DNA of 64,000 bases, from assembly GCA_022825925.1 (NCBI GenBank), contig JAJDVW010000073.1:1-64000 (forward strand), read 5' to 3'. Both the position numbers and the translations under genes were made by a program. The notes beneath the pieces are model-generated. The model was given only the letters and a program-made list of their open reading frames with translations. It was not told the origin of the DNA and ran no database searches. Positions 52,883-62,083 of the stretch are shown here, in pieces. The first letter of the stretch is position 1. Each line of letters starts with the position of its first letter. Source of the stretch: Pseudomonadales bacterium (GTDB taxonomy: Bacteria > Pseudomonadota > Gammaproteobacteria > Pseudomonadales > Azotimanducaceae).

Positions 52883-53626
52883 TCAGTAGAAACACTCGTT
52901 GACCGCGGACACGCGCCCCGCGATCAGTTCGATCTGCATGCGGTTGATGGCGCGCCCCTCGACGACACCCAGGCTCCGCGTGTCGCCTAACGGCAGGTAC
53001 TGCACGGAGAAGATCCCCTTGTATTCCCGGAGGGCGTCCGGCACCAGCGACAGCGCCCTGATCACGTTGGCCGAGCGTTCACCCGTCCAGAGGTCCGCCT
53101 CCGCGCCGACGGCGCCGTCCACCGGCACCGTGGGGACGAATCCCATGTTCTCGGCGAGGATCGCCGGTCGGTAGCGGCTGATCTCGCCGGGTTCGGGATC
53201 GGGCAGCCTCTCGAGGTCGAGTCCCAGCGCGCGGTGGAACTCGTCGATGCTGAACACCGCGACCACGATGCCGACGAGTTCCACGTAGGCTGCCTTGCCG
53301 AGACCCGCCGCGACATTGTCCTCGACGTACTGTCGCGTGATCCGGGCCTGGTCGGTGACGACCCGGTGCGCCGCGTCGACCGCCGTCTCGGGCAGGCCTT
53401 CCCCGCAGTCGTGCCGGCCGGTAACGGTCATCGGGGACAGTGCCTTCTTGCGGGCAGCGCACAGCCGGCACGTAAGCGCGTTGCGCGACTCCTGTGCGAT
53501 GGCTACGCGCTCGGCGCCGGTCCACCAGGCGCCGGGTCGGGCGAGCCTTTCCCAATACGCCCGGTACGCCGGGGCGATGTCCTCCCGGATGGGGAACGGG
53601 GCCCGGTCGTAGTCGAAGAAGGTCAT
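52883..53626 (-). CDS. AhpD-like alkylhydroperoxidase-fold protein, copy 1
   Basis: 247 residues. WWTGAERVAIAQESRNALTC leads into CRLCAARKKALSP, the E...CxxC redox pattern of AhpD/CMD-fold peroxidases. EFHRALGLDLERLPDPEPGE and the tail VSAVNECFY are conserved in copy 2 (57713-58456). The CxxC suggests thiol-based peroxidase or oxidoreductase chemistry; no partner enzyme is known. It is the first gene of a two-gene cassette, with its own promoter. Confidence 0.75.
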   Translation of the reverse strand: MTFFDYDRAPFPIREDIAPAYRAYWERLARPGAWWTGAERVAIAQESRNALTCRLCAARKKALSPMTVTGRHDCGEGLPETAVDAAHRVVTDQARITRQYVEDNVAAGLGKAAYVELVGIVVAVFSIDEFHRALGLDLERLPDPEPGEISRYRPAILAENMGFVPTVPVDGAVGAEADLWTGERSANVIRALSLVPDALREYKGIFSVQYLPLGDTRSLGVVEGRAINRMQIELIAGRVSAVNECFY

Positions 53627-53652
53627 TGTTCGCCCCCGCGTCGCCCCAACCA

Positions 53653-53682
53653 AGTTAACGCGTACGCCCTCCCCGGGGTCAA
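53653..53682 (-). promoter_or_regulatory. Promoter of AhpD-like cassette copy 1
   Basis: On the minus strand TTGACC (53682-53677) and TTAACT (53658-53653) are 18 bp apart, about 27 bp before the ATG. The same elements with the same spacing precede copy 2, while flanking bases differ, so the promoter is conserved between the paralogous cassettes. Confidence 0.6.
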
Positions 53683-53813
53683 GGCGTGCGCTCCGTGGCA
53701 ATAGCGCGAGTGCGACATCGCCGCCAAGTCGTGTAGGCAATCGGCCCATGGCGTGGCAAAGGCGGGCGTCCCTCGATTCAATGGCGCTCCCCCGCAGAAC
53801 GGAGTCGGCTCGC

Positions 53814-54398
53814 ATGAATCCGGAGGCGCTTGAAGTCGGTCCGATGCCGCCGGCGTTGGCTGAACTGTTGGCGGAGGCGGGTCGCCTGCTCAAGAAAATC
53901 GAGGCGCGGACGGCGCAGCCCGTTCAACCCACCGGGGGAGTCAAGAAGGTCACCAGGGTGCTGTACGAATCCATCGCGCTCGTGCAGAACTACGCGCACC
54001 GTGCGGAGGGGCTGCGGTATCAGATCCGGGACCTCACATTCGTGTTGTACGGCGTGCCGGAGGAGAAGCCGGACATCCGGGGCGCCGTTGCCCGCATCGA
54101 GGAACACATCGACGACCTGCTCCTGCAACGGCGCAAGGTCCTGCGCTGGCGCACGGATACGCCGGGGCGGGAGGGCCGTCTCCTGCTGGCGGCCATGTAC
54201 GATCACATTCTGGGGGAAGTGCGGACATTCCTGCAGACCACGGTAGCTACGCTCAGTGATCCCCTGAAGGCGTTGCCCGAGCGCGGTGAGTACGTCGCGC
54301 CCGGCGTGGTCAAGCTGGTGGTTACCTCCCATTTCGCAATGCCACCAGCGTTTGACGACCTGGAGGCTTGGGCCGAGCGCTGCCTGGGGACCTCGTAG
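53814..54398 (+). CDS. Helical protein of unknown function
   Basis: 194 residues from ATG 53814 with GGAG 9 nt upstream. It is predominantly helical and charged (ALAELLAEAGRLLKKIEART; KKVTRVLYESIALVQNYAHR; RIEEHIDDLLLQRRKVLRWR) with no signal peptide and no recognised domain. Divergent from the AhpD-like cassette. No function can be assigned. Confidence 0.55.
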   Translation: MNPEALEVGPMPPALAELLAEAGRLLKKIEARTAQPVQPTGGVKKVTRVLYESIALVQNYAHRAEGLRYQIRDLTFVLYGVPEEKPDIRGAVARIEEHIDDLLLQRRKVLRWRTDTPGREGRLLLAAMYDHILGEVRTFLQTTVATLSDPLKALPERGEYVAPGVVKLVVTSHFAMPPAFDDLEAWAERCLGTS

Positions 54399-54565
54399 GC
54401 CCCGTCCCGGCCTCGGGGTTGGCGGGGCTGGGGCGAAGCCTTGCGGCGGTTCGAGCAGACGTTGGCAGGTCAACCGCCATCCCGAGTGCGCCAAGCAACG
54501 TGATCCGGTAACATTCGTTTCCGGTTTGGCCTAATACCGGTCAACAATATGTCCAGTTTCGGCTC

Positions 54566-55882
54566 ATGGCGCTCGACTTGCTGAAGGAGATCATCCTGGA
54601 TTTCCAGGAGGCGGACCTGCCGACCGGCGTGCCCCGGCGCCTCGACGCCCTCACCGTCCCAGGCAAGGCAACCGTCTTCATCGGCCCGCGCCGCAGCGGC
54701 AAGTCCACCTTTCTGTTCCAACTCGTCGAGAGACTCTCGCGCGACGGCGTGTCACGGCGAGACATCCTCTACATCAACTTCTTCGACGACCGACTGCGCC
54801 ACCTCCGGCACGACGGGCTCCAGGCCGTGTTGGACGCTTATTTCTCGCTCTACCCCGAGAAGAAGAACGCCCGCACGGTCTACTGCTTCTTCGATGAGAT
54901 CCAGGTCGTGCCCGGCTGGGAGTCCTTCGTGGACCGCGTGATGCGCACCGAGCGATGCGAGGTGTACATCACCGGGTCATCCGCCGCCATGCTGTCCCGC
55001 GAGATCGCCTCGCAGATGCGTGGCCGGGCACTGTCCTGGGAGCTGTTTCCGTTCTCGTTTGGCGAGTATCTCGACTACAAGGGCGTCGACGCCGGCGGAC
55101 CACCCTCGGGACGACGACGAATGCTGATCCAGAAGGCTTTCGACGACTACTGGGAAGTCGGAGGGTTCCCCGAGGTCGCGGGCGTCGATGGGCCATTGCG
55201 TATCAAGATCCACCAAGAGTACTGGAGCGCCATGCTGTTCCGTGACCTGATCGAGCGCCACGACATCGCGCACCCCCGCGCCGTCTCCGAACTCGGACAC
55301 CGACTGATCGAAAACGCCGCCTCGCTCCATACGGTGAATCGGCTGACGGGCTACCTGAAGACCTTGGGCCATCGCGCACCGAAGTCCGCCGTCTCGGACT
55401 ACCTGCACTGGTTCGAGGATGCGTTCTTCCTATTCACCGTGCGCGTATTCGACGCCTCCCTGGCTCGCGCCAACACCAACCCGAAGAAGATCTACTGCGT
55501 CGACCATGCCTTGGTACGCTCCGTGTCCTCCGGCGTGCTGGTCAACGCCGGCCACCTCCTTGAGAACCTCGTGTTCGCCGGCCTTCGCAGGGTGACCTCC
55601 GACATTGCCTACTACAAGACGGGCACGGGTCACGAGGTCGACTTCGCGGCCCGGATGCCCGACGGCGCCCTCAAGCTGGTTCAGGTCTGCGAGTCCTTGG
55701 CGGACCCAACCACCCGCACGCGCGAGATCCGCGCACTCGCTCGGGCCATGGCGGAGCTGGACCTGTCAACGAGCGCGGTCGTGACCCGGGAAGGTCCACC
55801 CGAAGCCGGCCCGTCCATCGAAGTCGACGGGCGCACGATCGAGGTCGTGCCCGCCTGGCGCTTTCTGCTCGAGCTGGGTTGA
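54566..55882 (+). CDS. ATPase of the AAA_14/DUF4143 family
   Basis: 438 residues. Walker A is VFIGPRRSGKSTFLFQLVER, Walker B YCFFDEIQVVPGWESFV, then the sensor VYITGSSAAMLSREIA and the LRGRA-type RGRALSWELFPFSFGEYL. The C-terminal DUF4143 part contains DYLHWFEDAFFLFTVRVFDA and a nuclease-like YYKTGTGHEVDFA segment. These proteins are widespread, often mobile, and of unknown function. The 167 bp before it contains an AT-richer stretch that probably holds the promoter. Confidence 0.88.
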   Translation: MALDLLKEIILDFQEADLPTGVPRRLDALTVPGKATVFIGPRRSGKSTFLFQLVERLSRDGVSRRDILYINFFDDRLRHLRHDGLQAVLDAYFSLYPEKKNARTVYCFFDEIQVVPGWESFVDRVMRTERCEVYITGSSAAMLSREIASQMRGRALSWELFPFSFGEYLDYKGVDAGGPPSGRRRMLIQKAFDDYWEVGGFPEVAGVDGPLRIKIHQEYWSAMLFRDLIERHDIAHPRAVSELGHRLIENAASLHTVNRLTGYLKTLGHRAPKSAVSDYLHWFEDAFFLFTVRVFDASLARANTNPKKIYCVDHALVRSVSSGVLVNAGHLLENLVFAGLRRVTSDIAYYKTGTGHEVDFAARMPDGALKLVQVCESLADPTTRTREIRALARAMAELDLSTSAVVTREGPPEAGPSIEVDGRTIEVVPAWRFLLELG

Positions 55883-55914
55883 CAATCACCGGAGCACCGA
55901 ACAGGAGAGTCGCG

Positions 55915-57108
55915 ATGCTGGCAGACCGAAACGGCCCACTCGATGACCTGACGATCGTGGACTGCACCCAGGCGCTTGCGGGACCCTTCGGGACCGCGCT
56001 GCTGGCGGACCTCGGCGCCGACGTGATCAAGGTCGAGCCGCCCGGCGGCGACGGGTTCCGGCCGCTGCCGCCCTACCTGCCGGACCATGCCCATCCTTGG
56101 GCGGAACAAACAGCCGCGACCGACTACGGTGCGCCGTTCGCGGCGGTCAACCGCAACAAGCGCAGCGTGGTCCTGGACCTCAAGACCGAGGCGGGCAAGG
56201 AGCGCCTGCTCGAACTGTGCGAGTCGGCGGACGCCTTGGTCGAGAACCGGCGCAGCGGCGTGATGGATGGCCTGGGCGTGGGTTACGAGACGGTGTCGGC
56301 GCGCAACCCGCGCATCGTCTACGGGGCGGTGCGGGGGTTCGGCGATCCGCGCACCGGCGCGAGCCCGTATGCCGACTGGCCCTGCCTGGACGCGGCCGCG
56401 CAGAGCATGGGCGGGCTCGCGCGCGCCAACGACGGCCTCGTTACGCCCGCGGTCGCCGACATCTTCCCCGGCACGCTCATGGCGCTCGGGCTCGTTTCCG
56501 CCGTTCACCATGCACGCCGCACCGGCAAGGGCCAATTCTTCGACGTCGCCATGTACGACAGCATGCTCACGCTGCTCGGCGCCAGGATGGCCTCGTTCGG
56601 GTTCACGGGGAACGACGGCGACCCGCGCAAGCAGCCCAGCACGCTCGTGCCTTTCGGCCTGTTCAACACGCAGGACGGACGGGTCGCCATCGCCGCGCCG
56701 CAGCCCAATCACTGGGAGCGGCTCTGCGAGGCCATGGACCGCCCCGACCTCGTGACCGACGCGCGTACCCGGACCAACGGCGCCCGCATCCGGAACGAGC
56801 CGTTCACCCTCGAGCAGATCAACGCCTGGACGGGTGCGCGTTCGAAGGCGGAGATCTTCCAGACGCTCGGCGGCAAGGTCCCCGTCGGGCCGGTGAACTC
56901 GATCACGGAGATCTTCGACGATCCCCATGTCGCCGCGCGCGGCATGCTGGCGCGCTTCCAGGCGGGGCCGGCCAACCCGACCGCGACCGTGGCCGGCTGC
57001 CCGATCAAGTTCGCCGAAACGGAGACGGGCGTCTACCGGGCGCCGCCGACGCTGGGGCAGCACACCGGGGAAGTGCTCGACGCGCTCGGGAGCGGCGACA
57101 ACGCTTGA
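55915..57108 (+). CDS. CoA-transferase family III (CaiB/BaiF-type)
   Basis: 397 residues from ATG 55915 with AGGAG upstream. Family segments: LDDLTIVDCTQALAGPFGTA, LLADLGADVIKVEPPGGDGF and NRNKRSVVLDLKTEAGKERL. The catalytic Asp is expected near WPCLDAAAQSMGGLARANDG. The substrate is unknown. It starts 32 bp after the ATPase stop, so the two may share a transcript though unrelated in function. The 229 bp downstream contain no convincing gene. Confidence 0.92.
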   Translation: MLADRNGPLDDLTIVDCTQALAGPFGTALLADLGADVIKVEPPGGDGFRPLPPYLPDHAHPWAEQTAATDYGAPFAAVNRNKRSVVLDLKTEAGKERLLELCESADALVENRRSGVMDGLGVGYETVSARNPRIVYGAVRGFGDPRTGASPYADWPCLDAAAQSMGGLARANDGLVTPAVADIFPGTLMALGLVSAVHHARRTGKGQFFDVAMYDSMLTLLGARMASFGFTGNDGDPRKQPSTLVPFGLFNTQDGRVAIAAPQPNHWERLCEAMDRPDLVTDARTRTNGARIRNEPFTLEQINAWTGARSKAEIFQTLGGKVPVGPVNSITEIFDDPHVAARGMLARFQAGPANPTATVAGCPIKFAETETGVYRAPPTLGQHTGEVLDALGSGDNA

Positions 57109-57337
57109 AGCCCGCGGAGCGCTGGTGCAGTGTGCTCAACGCTGTCGTTGCCGGCTCCGCAGGAACTTGAGCGCATCGCGGCCCGCCCCTTGATTGCCGC
57201 CTGGCTCCAGGCGGCCGGCGAGATCACGTCGGCCGGCGGGGAAGGAGTATCCGCGTCCGAGATTCTCGAGGGCCGCGACGCCGACCGGAAGTGACGGTCA
57301 AGGACGACCTTGGCGTTCCCTGAGCACCGACGGGGGA

Positions 57338-57694
57338 TCAAGCCGCTACCGAGTTGCCCGCGCTGGGGAACCGCTCGATCCCCAGCTCCGCCCGCACCTG
57401 CTGGCCCAACTCGTTGGACATGTTGTCCACCGGGATCCCCACCGAGTCGGCGATGCGGACCATGCGCTGGAAGTTCGCCGCCACCGCGGCGGCGTCCACC
57501 AGGACCGCCGGGCCCGCCGCCTCGAGGAGCGCCTGTCGGTGTTGGTCGAGCGCTTCGTCGCGGGACGCCACGCTCTCGGCGAACCGCATCAGTTCCCGCC
57601 CGAACTCGATGCCGACGGCCGCCCCGTCGGCATCCCCGTTGATCGCCTGGAGGTCGATCTCGGTCGCGTTCTGCATCGCGCTCACACGGAGCAT
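57338..57694 (-). CDS. CMD-like small partner of the AhpD-type protein, copy 2
   Basis: 118 residues. VLVDAAAVAANFQRMVRIAD and SVGIPVDNM are the same CMD-fold helix as in copy 1 (52487-52867). The C-terminus is IERFPSAGNSVAA; copy 1 follows it up to NSV and then diverges, which helps place the left border of the inserted hsd operon. It lies 18 bp after the AhpD-like gene. Confidence 0.7.
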   Translation of the reverse strand: MLRVSAMQNATEIDLQAINGDADGAAVGIEFGRELMRFAESVASRDEALDQHRQALLEAAGPAVLVDAAAVAANFQRMVRIADSVGIPVDNMSNELGQQVRAELGIERFPSAGNSVAA

Positions 57695-57712
57695 CGTCGC
57701 GTGCGCGCCAGT

Positions 57713-58456
57713 TCAGTAGAAGCACTCGTTGACCGCGGAGACCCGGCCCGCGATCAGCTCGATCTGCATGCGGTCGATCGCGCGCGTCTCGTCCTGCCCG
57801 AAGTTGCGCATCCGATCGAACGCGAGGTACTGGACCGCGGCGATGGCGCGCCAGTCCCGCATGGCGTCCGGCACGAGGGTCAGCGCGCGCACGACGTTGG
57901 CCGTGAGCCCGCCGGGCCAGAGATCCGCCTCGTTCCCGACGCTACCCTCCACGGGCACCATCGGCACGAACCCGGTGTCCTCGCTCAGCATCGCCGGGCG
58001 GTAGCGGCTGATCTCGCCGGCTTCGGGCGCCGGCAGACGCTCCAGCGGCAGTCCGAGCCCGCGGTGGAATTCGTCGATGCTGAGCACCGCGACCACGATG
58101 CCGACGAGTTCCACGTACGCTTCCTTGCTGAGGCCCGCCGCGACGTTGTTCTCGATGTAGCGGCGGGTGATCCGGCCCTGGTCCATGACGATGCGGTGGG
58201 CCGCGTCGACCGCCGTTGCGGGCAGTCCTTCGCCGCAGTCGTGCTCGCCGGCGACGGCCTCCGGCGACAGGGCCTGCTTGCGCGCCAGGCACAGGCGGCA
58301 GGTCGGCGCATTGCGGGACTCCGCCGCGATGGCGACGCGCTCCGCGCCCGTCCACCAGCTGCCCGGCCGGGGGAGCTTCTCCCAATAGGAGCGATGCGCC
58401 TCGGCGATGTCGGCCCGGATGGGGAACGGCGCGCTTTCGTAGTCGAAGAAGGTCAT
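57713..58456 (-). CDS. AhpD-like alkylhydroperoxidase-fold protein, copy 2
   Basis: 247 residues, same length as copy 1 and alignable without gaps. WWTGAERVAIAAESRNAPTC then CRLCLARKQALSP preserves the E...CxxC site, and the C-terminal VSAVNECFY is identical. The differences between copies are mostly substitutions spread over the chain, so the duplication is not recent. The reaction is unknown. Confidence 0.75.
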   Translation of the reverse strand: MTFFDYESAPFPIRADIAEAHRSYWEKLPRPGSWWTGAERVAIAAESRNAPTCRLCLARKQALSPEAVAGEHDCGEGLPATAVDAAHRIVMDQGRITRRYIENNVAAGLSKEAYVELVGIVVAVLSIDEFHRGLGLPLERLPAPEAGEISRYRPAMLSEDTGFVPMVPVEGSVGNEADLWPGGLTANVVRALTLVPDAMRDWRAIAAVQYLAFDRMRNFGQDETRAIDRMQIELIAGRVSAVNECFY

Positions 58457-58482
58457 GGGTGCCCCCGCGTCAACGAACGTCA

Positions 58483-58512
58483 GTTAACGCGCGCGCCCTG
58501 CCCGCGGTCAAG
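58483..58512 (-). promoter_or_regulatory. Promoter of AhpD-like cassette copy 2
   Basis: TTGACC (58512-58507) and TTAACT (58488-58483) on the minus strand are 18 bp apart, the same hexamers and spacing as at copy 1 (53653-53682). Confidence 0.6.
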
Positions 58513-58527
58513 GCGACCGCGGCCTGC

Positions 58528-60627
58528 TCAGTAGTCGAACCGTACGTTCAACCCGACCGTGCTCGGCCGGTACCGCGAGGCGTAGCCGCGCGCGAGCGCC
58601 GTCCCTGCGGGGTTGATCCGGTTGTCGTCGTCGTTCAGGTTCTCGCCGAACAGGTAGATGCCCCACCGCTCGTTCTCCAGGCCGATGCGCGCGTTGACGC
58701 GCGTGTTGTCGTCGCCGGAGACCGAGGTCAGGGAGTTGTCCGTGATCGACCGCTCCCCGACCATCTCGATGCTCGCGCGCGCCACGACGCGCCAGCCCCT
58801 CCGAAGCGGGTACATGTAGTCGGCGGCGCCGGTGATGGTGTGCTCCGGGACGAACTGGAGTTGCGCCCCGTCCTCGAAGACGACCCGGCCGAACGTGTCC
58901 GTGACGTCGTCCGAGTAGGTCGTGTCGTTGAAGTTGCCGCTGGCACTCAGGGTGAGGTTGCCCAGCCGCCACGTCGCCGCCGCCTCGATGCCCCGGGCGG
59001 TCGCGTCGCCGGCATTGACGAACGCGAACACCACCGGGTCGAGCAGGATCTGTGCCTGCTGGTCGCGCCACTGGACGTAGTAGGCGACGGCGTCGAGCGT
59101 GAGGGCGCCGTCGAGCAGGGTGAGCTTGGTTCCCACCTCGAAGTTCCAGGCGTCCTCGGACTCCACGTCGTTCTCGATGCCGACGCCCACGAAGGCGGCC
59201 GCGGCGATGGCGATCGACGGCTGCGTCAGCCCGCTGCGGAAGCCCTTCGAGACGGTGGTGTAGTAGAGCGCGCCGTCCCGCGGCATCCATGCCAGGTTGA
59301 GACGCGGGCTCCAGTCGGTGAACTCGTTGTCAATCTCCGGCTGCGCGATCAGGAACTGGCTGTCGTTGCGCGTCACGTCGTCGCGGTAGTAGCGCAGGCC
59401 CACCGTGCCGAGCAGCGTGTCCGCGAGCGGGAAGGTCAACTCGCCGTAGAGCGCCCAGGACTCGGAGTCGTTGTCCTGGATCGACTGGTTCACGAAGAAG
59501 CCGGGCAGGTTGAAGTAGAAGTCGAACATCGTCTCGTTCTCGATGTAGATCGCCCCGACGTTCCAGATCAGGGCGTCCTCGTCCCCCGCCGAGGTGAGCC
59601 GGAACTCCTGGGCGAAGATGTCGACGGCTCCGAGCGAGCGCCCGCCGACGAAGTCGACGAAGAAGACGTTCGAGGCGAACTCGTACGAGGACGTCGAACT
59701 GGTGAACGTCGCCCCGGGAAGGTCCACGGAGAGCTCGACGCTGTACAGGTCGCTCTCGTTCTGCAGCAGGTTCTGGGCGTTGAACAGCGTGCTGCTCACG
59801 CCGTCGTCATCCGCCAGGTTGCCGTCCTTCGATTCCGACTCCGTGCGCCAGTACCCGAAGACCACGTCGACCCGGTCGGACATCGTCCACAGGAGCTTCG
59901 CGCGCTGGGTCTCGACGTCGAAGTCGTTGTGGTCGTCCTCCGAGACCCCGAACAGGGGCTTCACCTGGTCGATCCAGCCGTCGTAGCTCTCGTCGGTAGC
60001 CGCCACCCGCAGGCTCAGCCGGTCCTCCACCAGCGGAATGTTGACCGCCCCCTTGAACGCCGAGTTGTCGCCGCCGCCATCCGTGGAGGACCCGGCGAGG
60101 TCCACCTTCGCCTGGAACGCCTCGTGGGTCGGGTCGCGCGTGAGGATGCGGATGGTCCCGCCGAGGGAACTCGCCCCGTAAAGCGTGCCCTGCGGCCCGC
60201 GCAGCACTTCGACGCGCTCGAGGTCCCAGGAGCGGACGTCGGGCGAGAGGGTTACCGTGAGGGCGGTGAAGGGCACCTCGTCGATGTACATGCCGATCGG
60301 CGTGTTGCCATAGGCGGATGCCATGCCCCGGATGTAGATGGTCTGCTGGCCGTTGGCGGAGCGGTCGAAGGAGACGCCCGGCGCGAACTGCAGGAACTCC
60401 TCGAGGCCGTCGGCCCCGGTGCGCTCGAGTTCGTCTCCCGTGAAAGCCGACACCGCAAGGGGCGTCTCGAGGAGGTTGGTCTCGCGGCGCAGCGCCGTGA
60501 CGACGATCTCCTCTTCCACCGCTTCGGCCCCTTCCTGGGCGGCGGCGAACCCTCCGGACAGCGCCGCCCCCGCACCGAGTGCGGCCGCGGCAAGCAATCT
60601 TCCCAAACCGTCCCGTGCCACGTTCAT
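58528..60627 (-). CDS. TonB-dependent outer-membrane receptor
   Basis: 699 residues from ATG 60627 with AGGAGG 9 nt upstream. It has a signal peptide (LLAAAALGAGAALSGGFAAA), a TonB-box-like EEEIVVTALRRET, a plug domain (SAFTGDELERTGADGLEEFL; ERVEVLRGPQGTLYGASSLG; GGTIRILTRDP) and a 22-strand barrel ending in VGLNVRFDY with the terminal aromatic residue for BAM insertion. It resembles the large group of sequence-diverse receptors taking up unknown organic compounds. Divergent from the AraC-type regulator, which may control it. Confidence 0.93.
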   Translation of the reverse strand: MNVARDGLGRLLAAAALGAGAALSGGFAAAQEGAEAVEEEIVVTALRRETNLLETPLAVSAFTGDELERTGADGLEEFLQFAPGVSFDRSANGQQTIYIRGMASAYGNTPIGMYIDEVPFTALTVTLSPDVRSWDLERVEVLRGPQGTLYGASSLGGTIRILTRDPTHEAFQAKVDLAGSSTDGGGDNSAFKGAVNIPLVEDRLSLRVAATDESYDGWIDQVKPLFGVSEDDHNDFDVETQRAKLLWTMSDRVDVVFGYWRTESESKDGNLADDDGVSSTLFNAQNLLQNESDLYSVELSVDLPGATFTSSTSSYEFASNVFFVDFVGGRSLGAVDIFAQEFRLTSAGDEDALIWNVGAIYIENETMFDFYFNLPGFFVNQSIQDNDSESWALYGELTFPLADTLLGTVGLRYYRDDVTRNDSQFLIAQPEIDNEFTDWSPRLNLAWMPRDGALYYTTVSKGFRSGLTQPSIAIAAAAFVGVGIENDVESEDAWNFEVGTKLTLLDGALTLDAVAYYVQWRDQQAQILLDPVVFAFVNAGDATARGIEAAATWRLGNLTLSASGNFNDTTYSDDVTDTFGRVVFEDGAQLQFVPEHTITGAADYMYPLRRGWRVVARASIEMVGERSITDNSLTSVSGDDNTRVNARIGLENERWGIYLFGENLNDDDNRINPAGTALARGYASRYRPSTVGLNVRFDY

Positions 60628-60924
60628 CCTGTCACCTCCTGCTCTCTCCATTTGCAGGGGCGCGCCCGCTCAAGAACCTGCACGCCGGTGACGGCGCGAC
60701 AAACGGCCCGCACCCGGAACCCCGACAATCTGCGGGATTAGCCCACGGCAGGCCATGGCAAAGCGCGCCATTTCGTCCAGCAAATCGAGACGGCCGGCCG
60801 CGTCGTCCCGGCCGCCGTCGGGAGCCCCGACGAGCCCCGGGGCACGAACCCCCGGGCTCAGTTGCCACCCCAGCGGCGTTGCGTGAGAATCCGGGCGGTA
60901 GAGGGAAGGCGCGACGAACGTCCG

Positions 60925-61965
60925 ATGGGCACCACACGCGCGGCAGAGAGGCGACTGGGGGCCTACTACATCCGCGGATGCCTCGAGGGCGCCGTGCGCC
61001 AGGGGTACGATCCGCACGACCTCCTGAAGTCGGCCGAGATCGATCCCACGGTCTACGACGACCCGGCGGCCAGCATCGGCGGGGTAGAGATGCAGCGTCT
61101 GTTCGTGACCGTCTGCAACGTCATGGACGACGGCTACCTCGGCTTCTTCGCCGTACGGAACAAGATTCGCGCGGGCTACATGGTGGGCGCCGCTGCCGTG
61201 AACTGCGCGACCCTCGGTGAGGCGCTCAAGCGGATGGGAGGGTTCGTGAACGCCTTCCGCAGCGACATCCGCTTCCGCTGCCGCCGGGCCGAGGACAGCC
61301 GCGAGGCGGTGCTGACCTTCCATGCGAGCGGCATGGTCGACGGCGTCGAACCGCATCTCGTCTTCTGGTTCGAGACCTACTGGTTCTACAAGTTCCTGTG
61401 CTGGCTGGTGGGCCGGAGGCTGCCCCTCATCCGCGTGTGCATTCAGGCGCCCGAGTGCGGGCAACGCGTAGACTACACGATGCTGTTCGACTGCCCCATC
61501 GCCTACGAGCAGCCTTCCGGCGCCCTCTGCTTCGACCCCGCGTACCTGAAGCTCCCCGTCGTCCGCACGGAGGCGGAACTGCGGGCCGGCGCCTTCGTGA
61601 CCGACTGCTCCGACTGGTTCGAGCTTCCGGACGGCCAACCGACGCTCGAGCGGGAGGTGGAGCAGTTGCTGGCGGACCTCTACCGCGAAGGCGCTCGGAC
61701 GCCGACCCTGCAGGTACTCGCCGACAGGCTCTGCGCGAGCCCGCGCACCATCTCGCGCCGCCTCAAGAAGGAGAACGCGACCTTCCAGGACATCAAGGAC
61801 CGCGTCAGGCGCCAACTCGCCGACAGCCTGCTGCTGACGACGGAACTGCCCGTGTCCGGCATCGCGGAGCGGGTCGGTTTCGCCGAGCCCGCCGACTTCA
61901 CCCGTGCGTACGTACGCTGGACGGGCCACACGCCCTCGGCTTTCCGGGAACTGCACGGACACTGA
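60925..61965 (+). CDS. AraC-family transcriptional regulator (arabinose-binding-domain type)
   Basis: 346 residues from ATG 60925. The N-terminal about 200 residues are the Arabinose_bd-type ligand domain (YIRGCLEGAVRQGYDPHDLL, MDDGYLGFFAVRNKIRAGYM). The C-terminal double helix-turn-helix is LQVLADRLCASPRTISRRLK and VSGIAERVGFAEPADFTRAY with FRELHG at the end. The 297-bp divergent region shared with the TonB receptor gene would hold the operators. Ribosome-binding site weak. Confidence 0.9.
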   Translation: MGTTRAAERRLGAYYIRGCLEGAVRQGYDPHDLLKSAEIDPTVYDDPAASIGGVEMQRLFVTVCNVMDDGYLGFFAVRNKIRAGYMVGAAAVNCATLGEALKRMGGFVNAFRSDIRFRCRRAEDSREAVLTFHASGMVDGVEPHLVFWFETYWFYKFLCWLVGRRLPLIRVCIQAPECGQRVDYTMLFDCPIAYEQPSGALCFDPAYLKLPVVRTEAELRAGAFVTDCSDWFELPDGQPTLEREVEQLLADLYREGARTPTLQVLADRLCASPRTISRRLKKENATFQDIKDRVRRQLADSLLLTTELPVSGIAERVGFAEPADFTRAYVRWTGHTPSAFRELHGH

Positions 61966-62083
61966 CCCCAGGCGCCCACCGCGTCCCGATTTGCCTGTCA
62001 CGGTGTCCCGTTTCGCCCTGCCGCGCCGGACATCGCGTGTTCTATTCTCGGGCGCCGAGCCTACGCAAGCCGGCCCGACCACC

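Noticed and set aside
57109-57337. Short plus-strand frame ending EILEGRDADRK
   Set aside because: No start with a ribosome-binding site and no homology; treated as non-coding.
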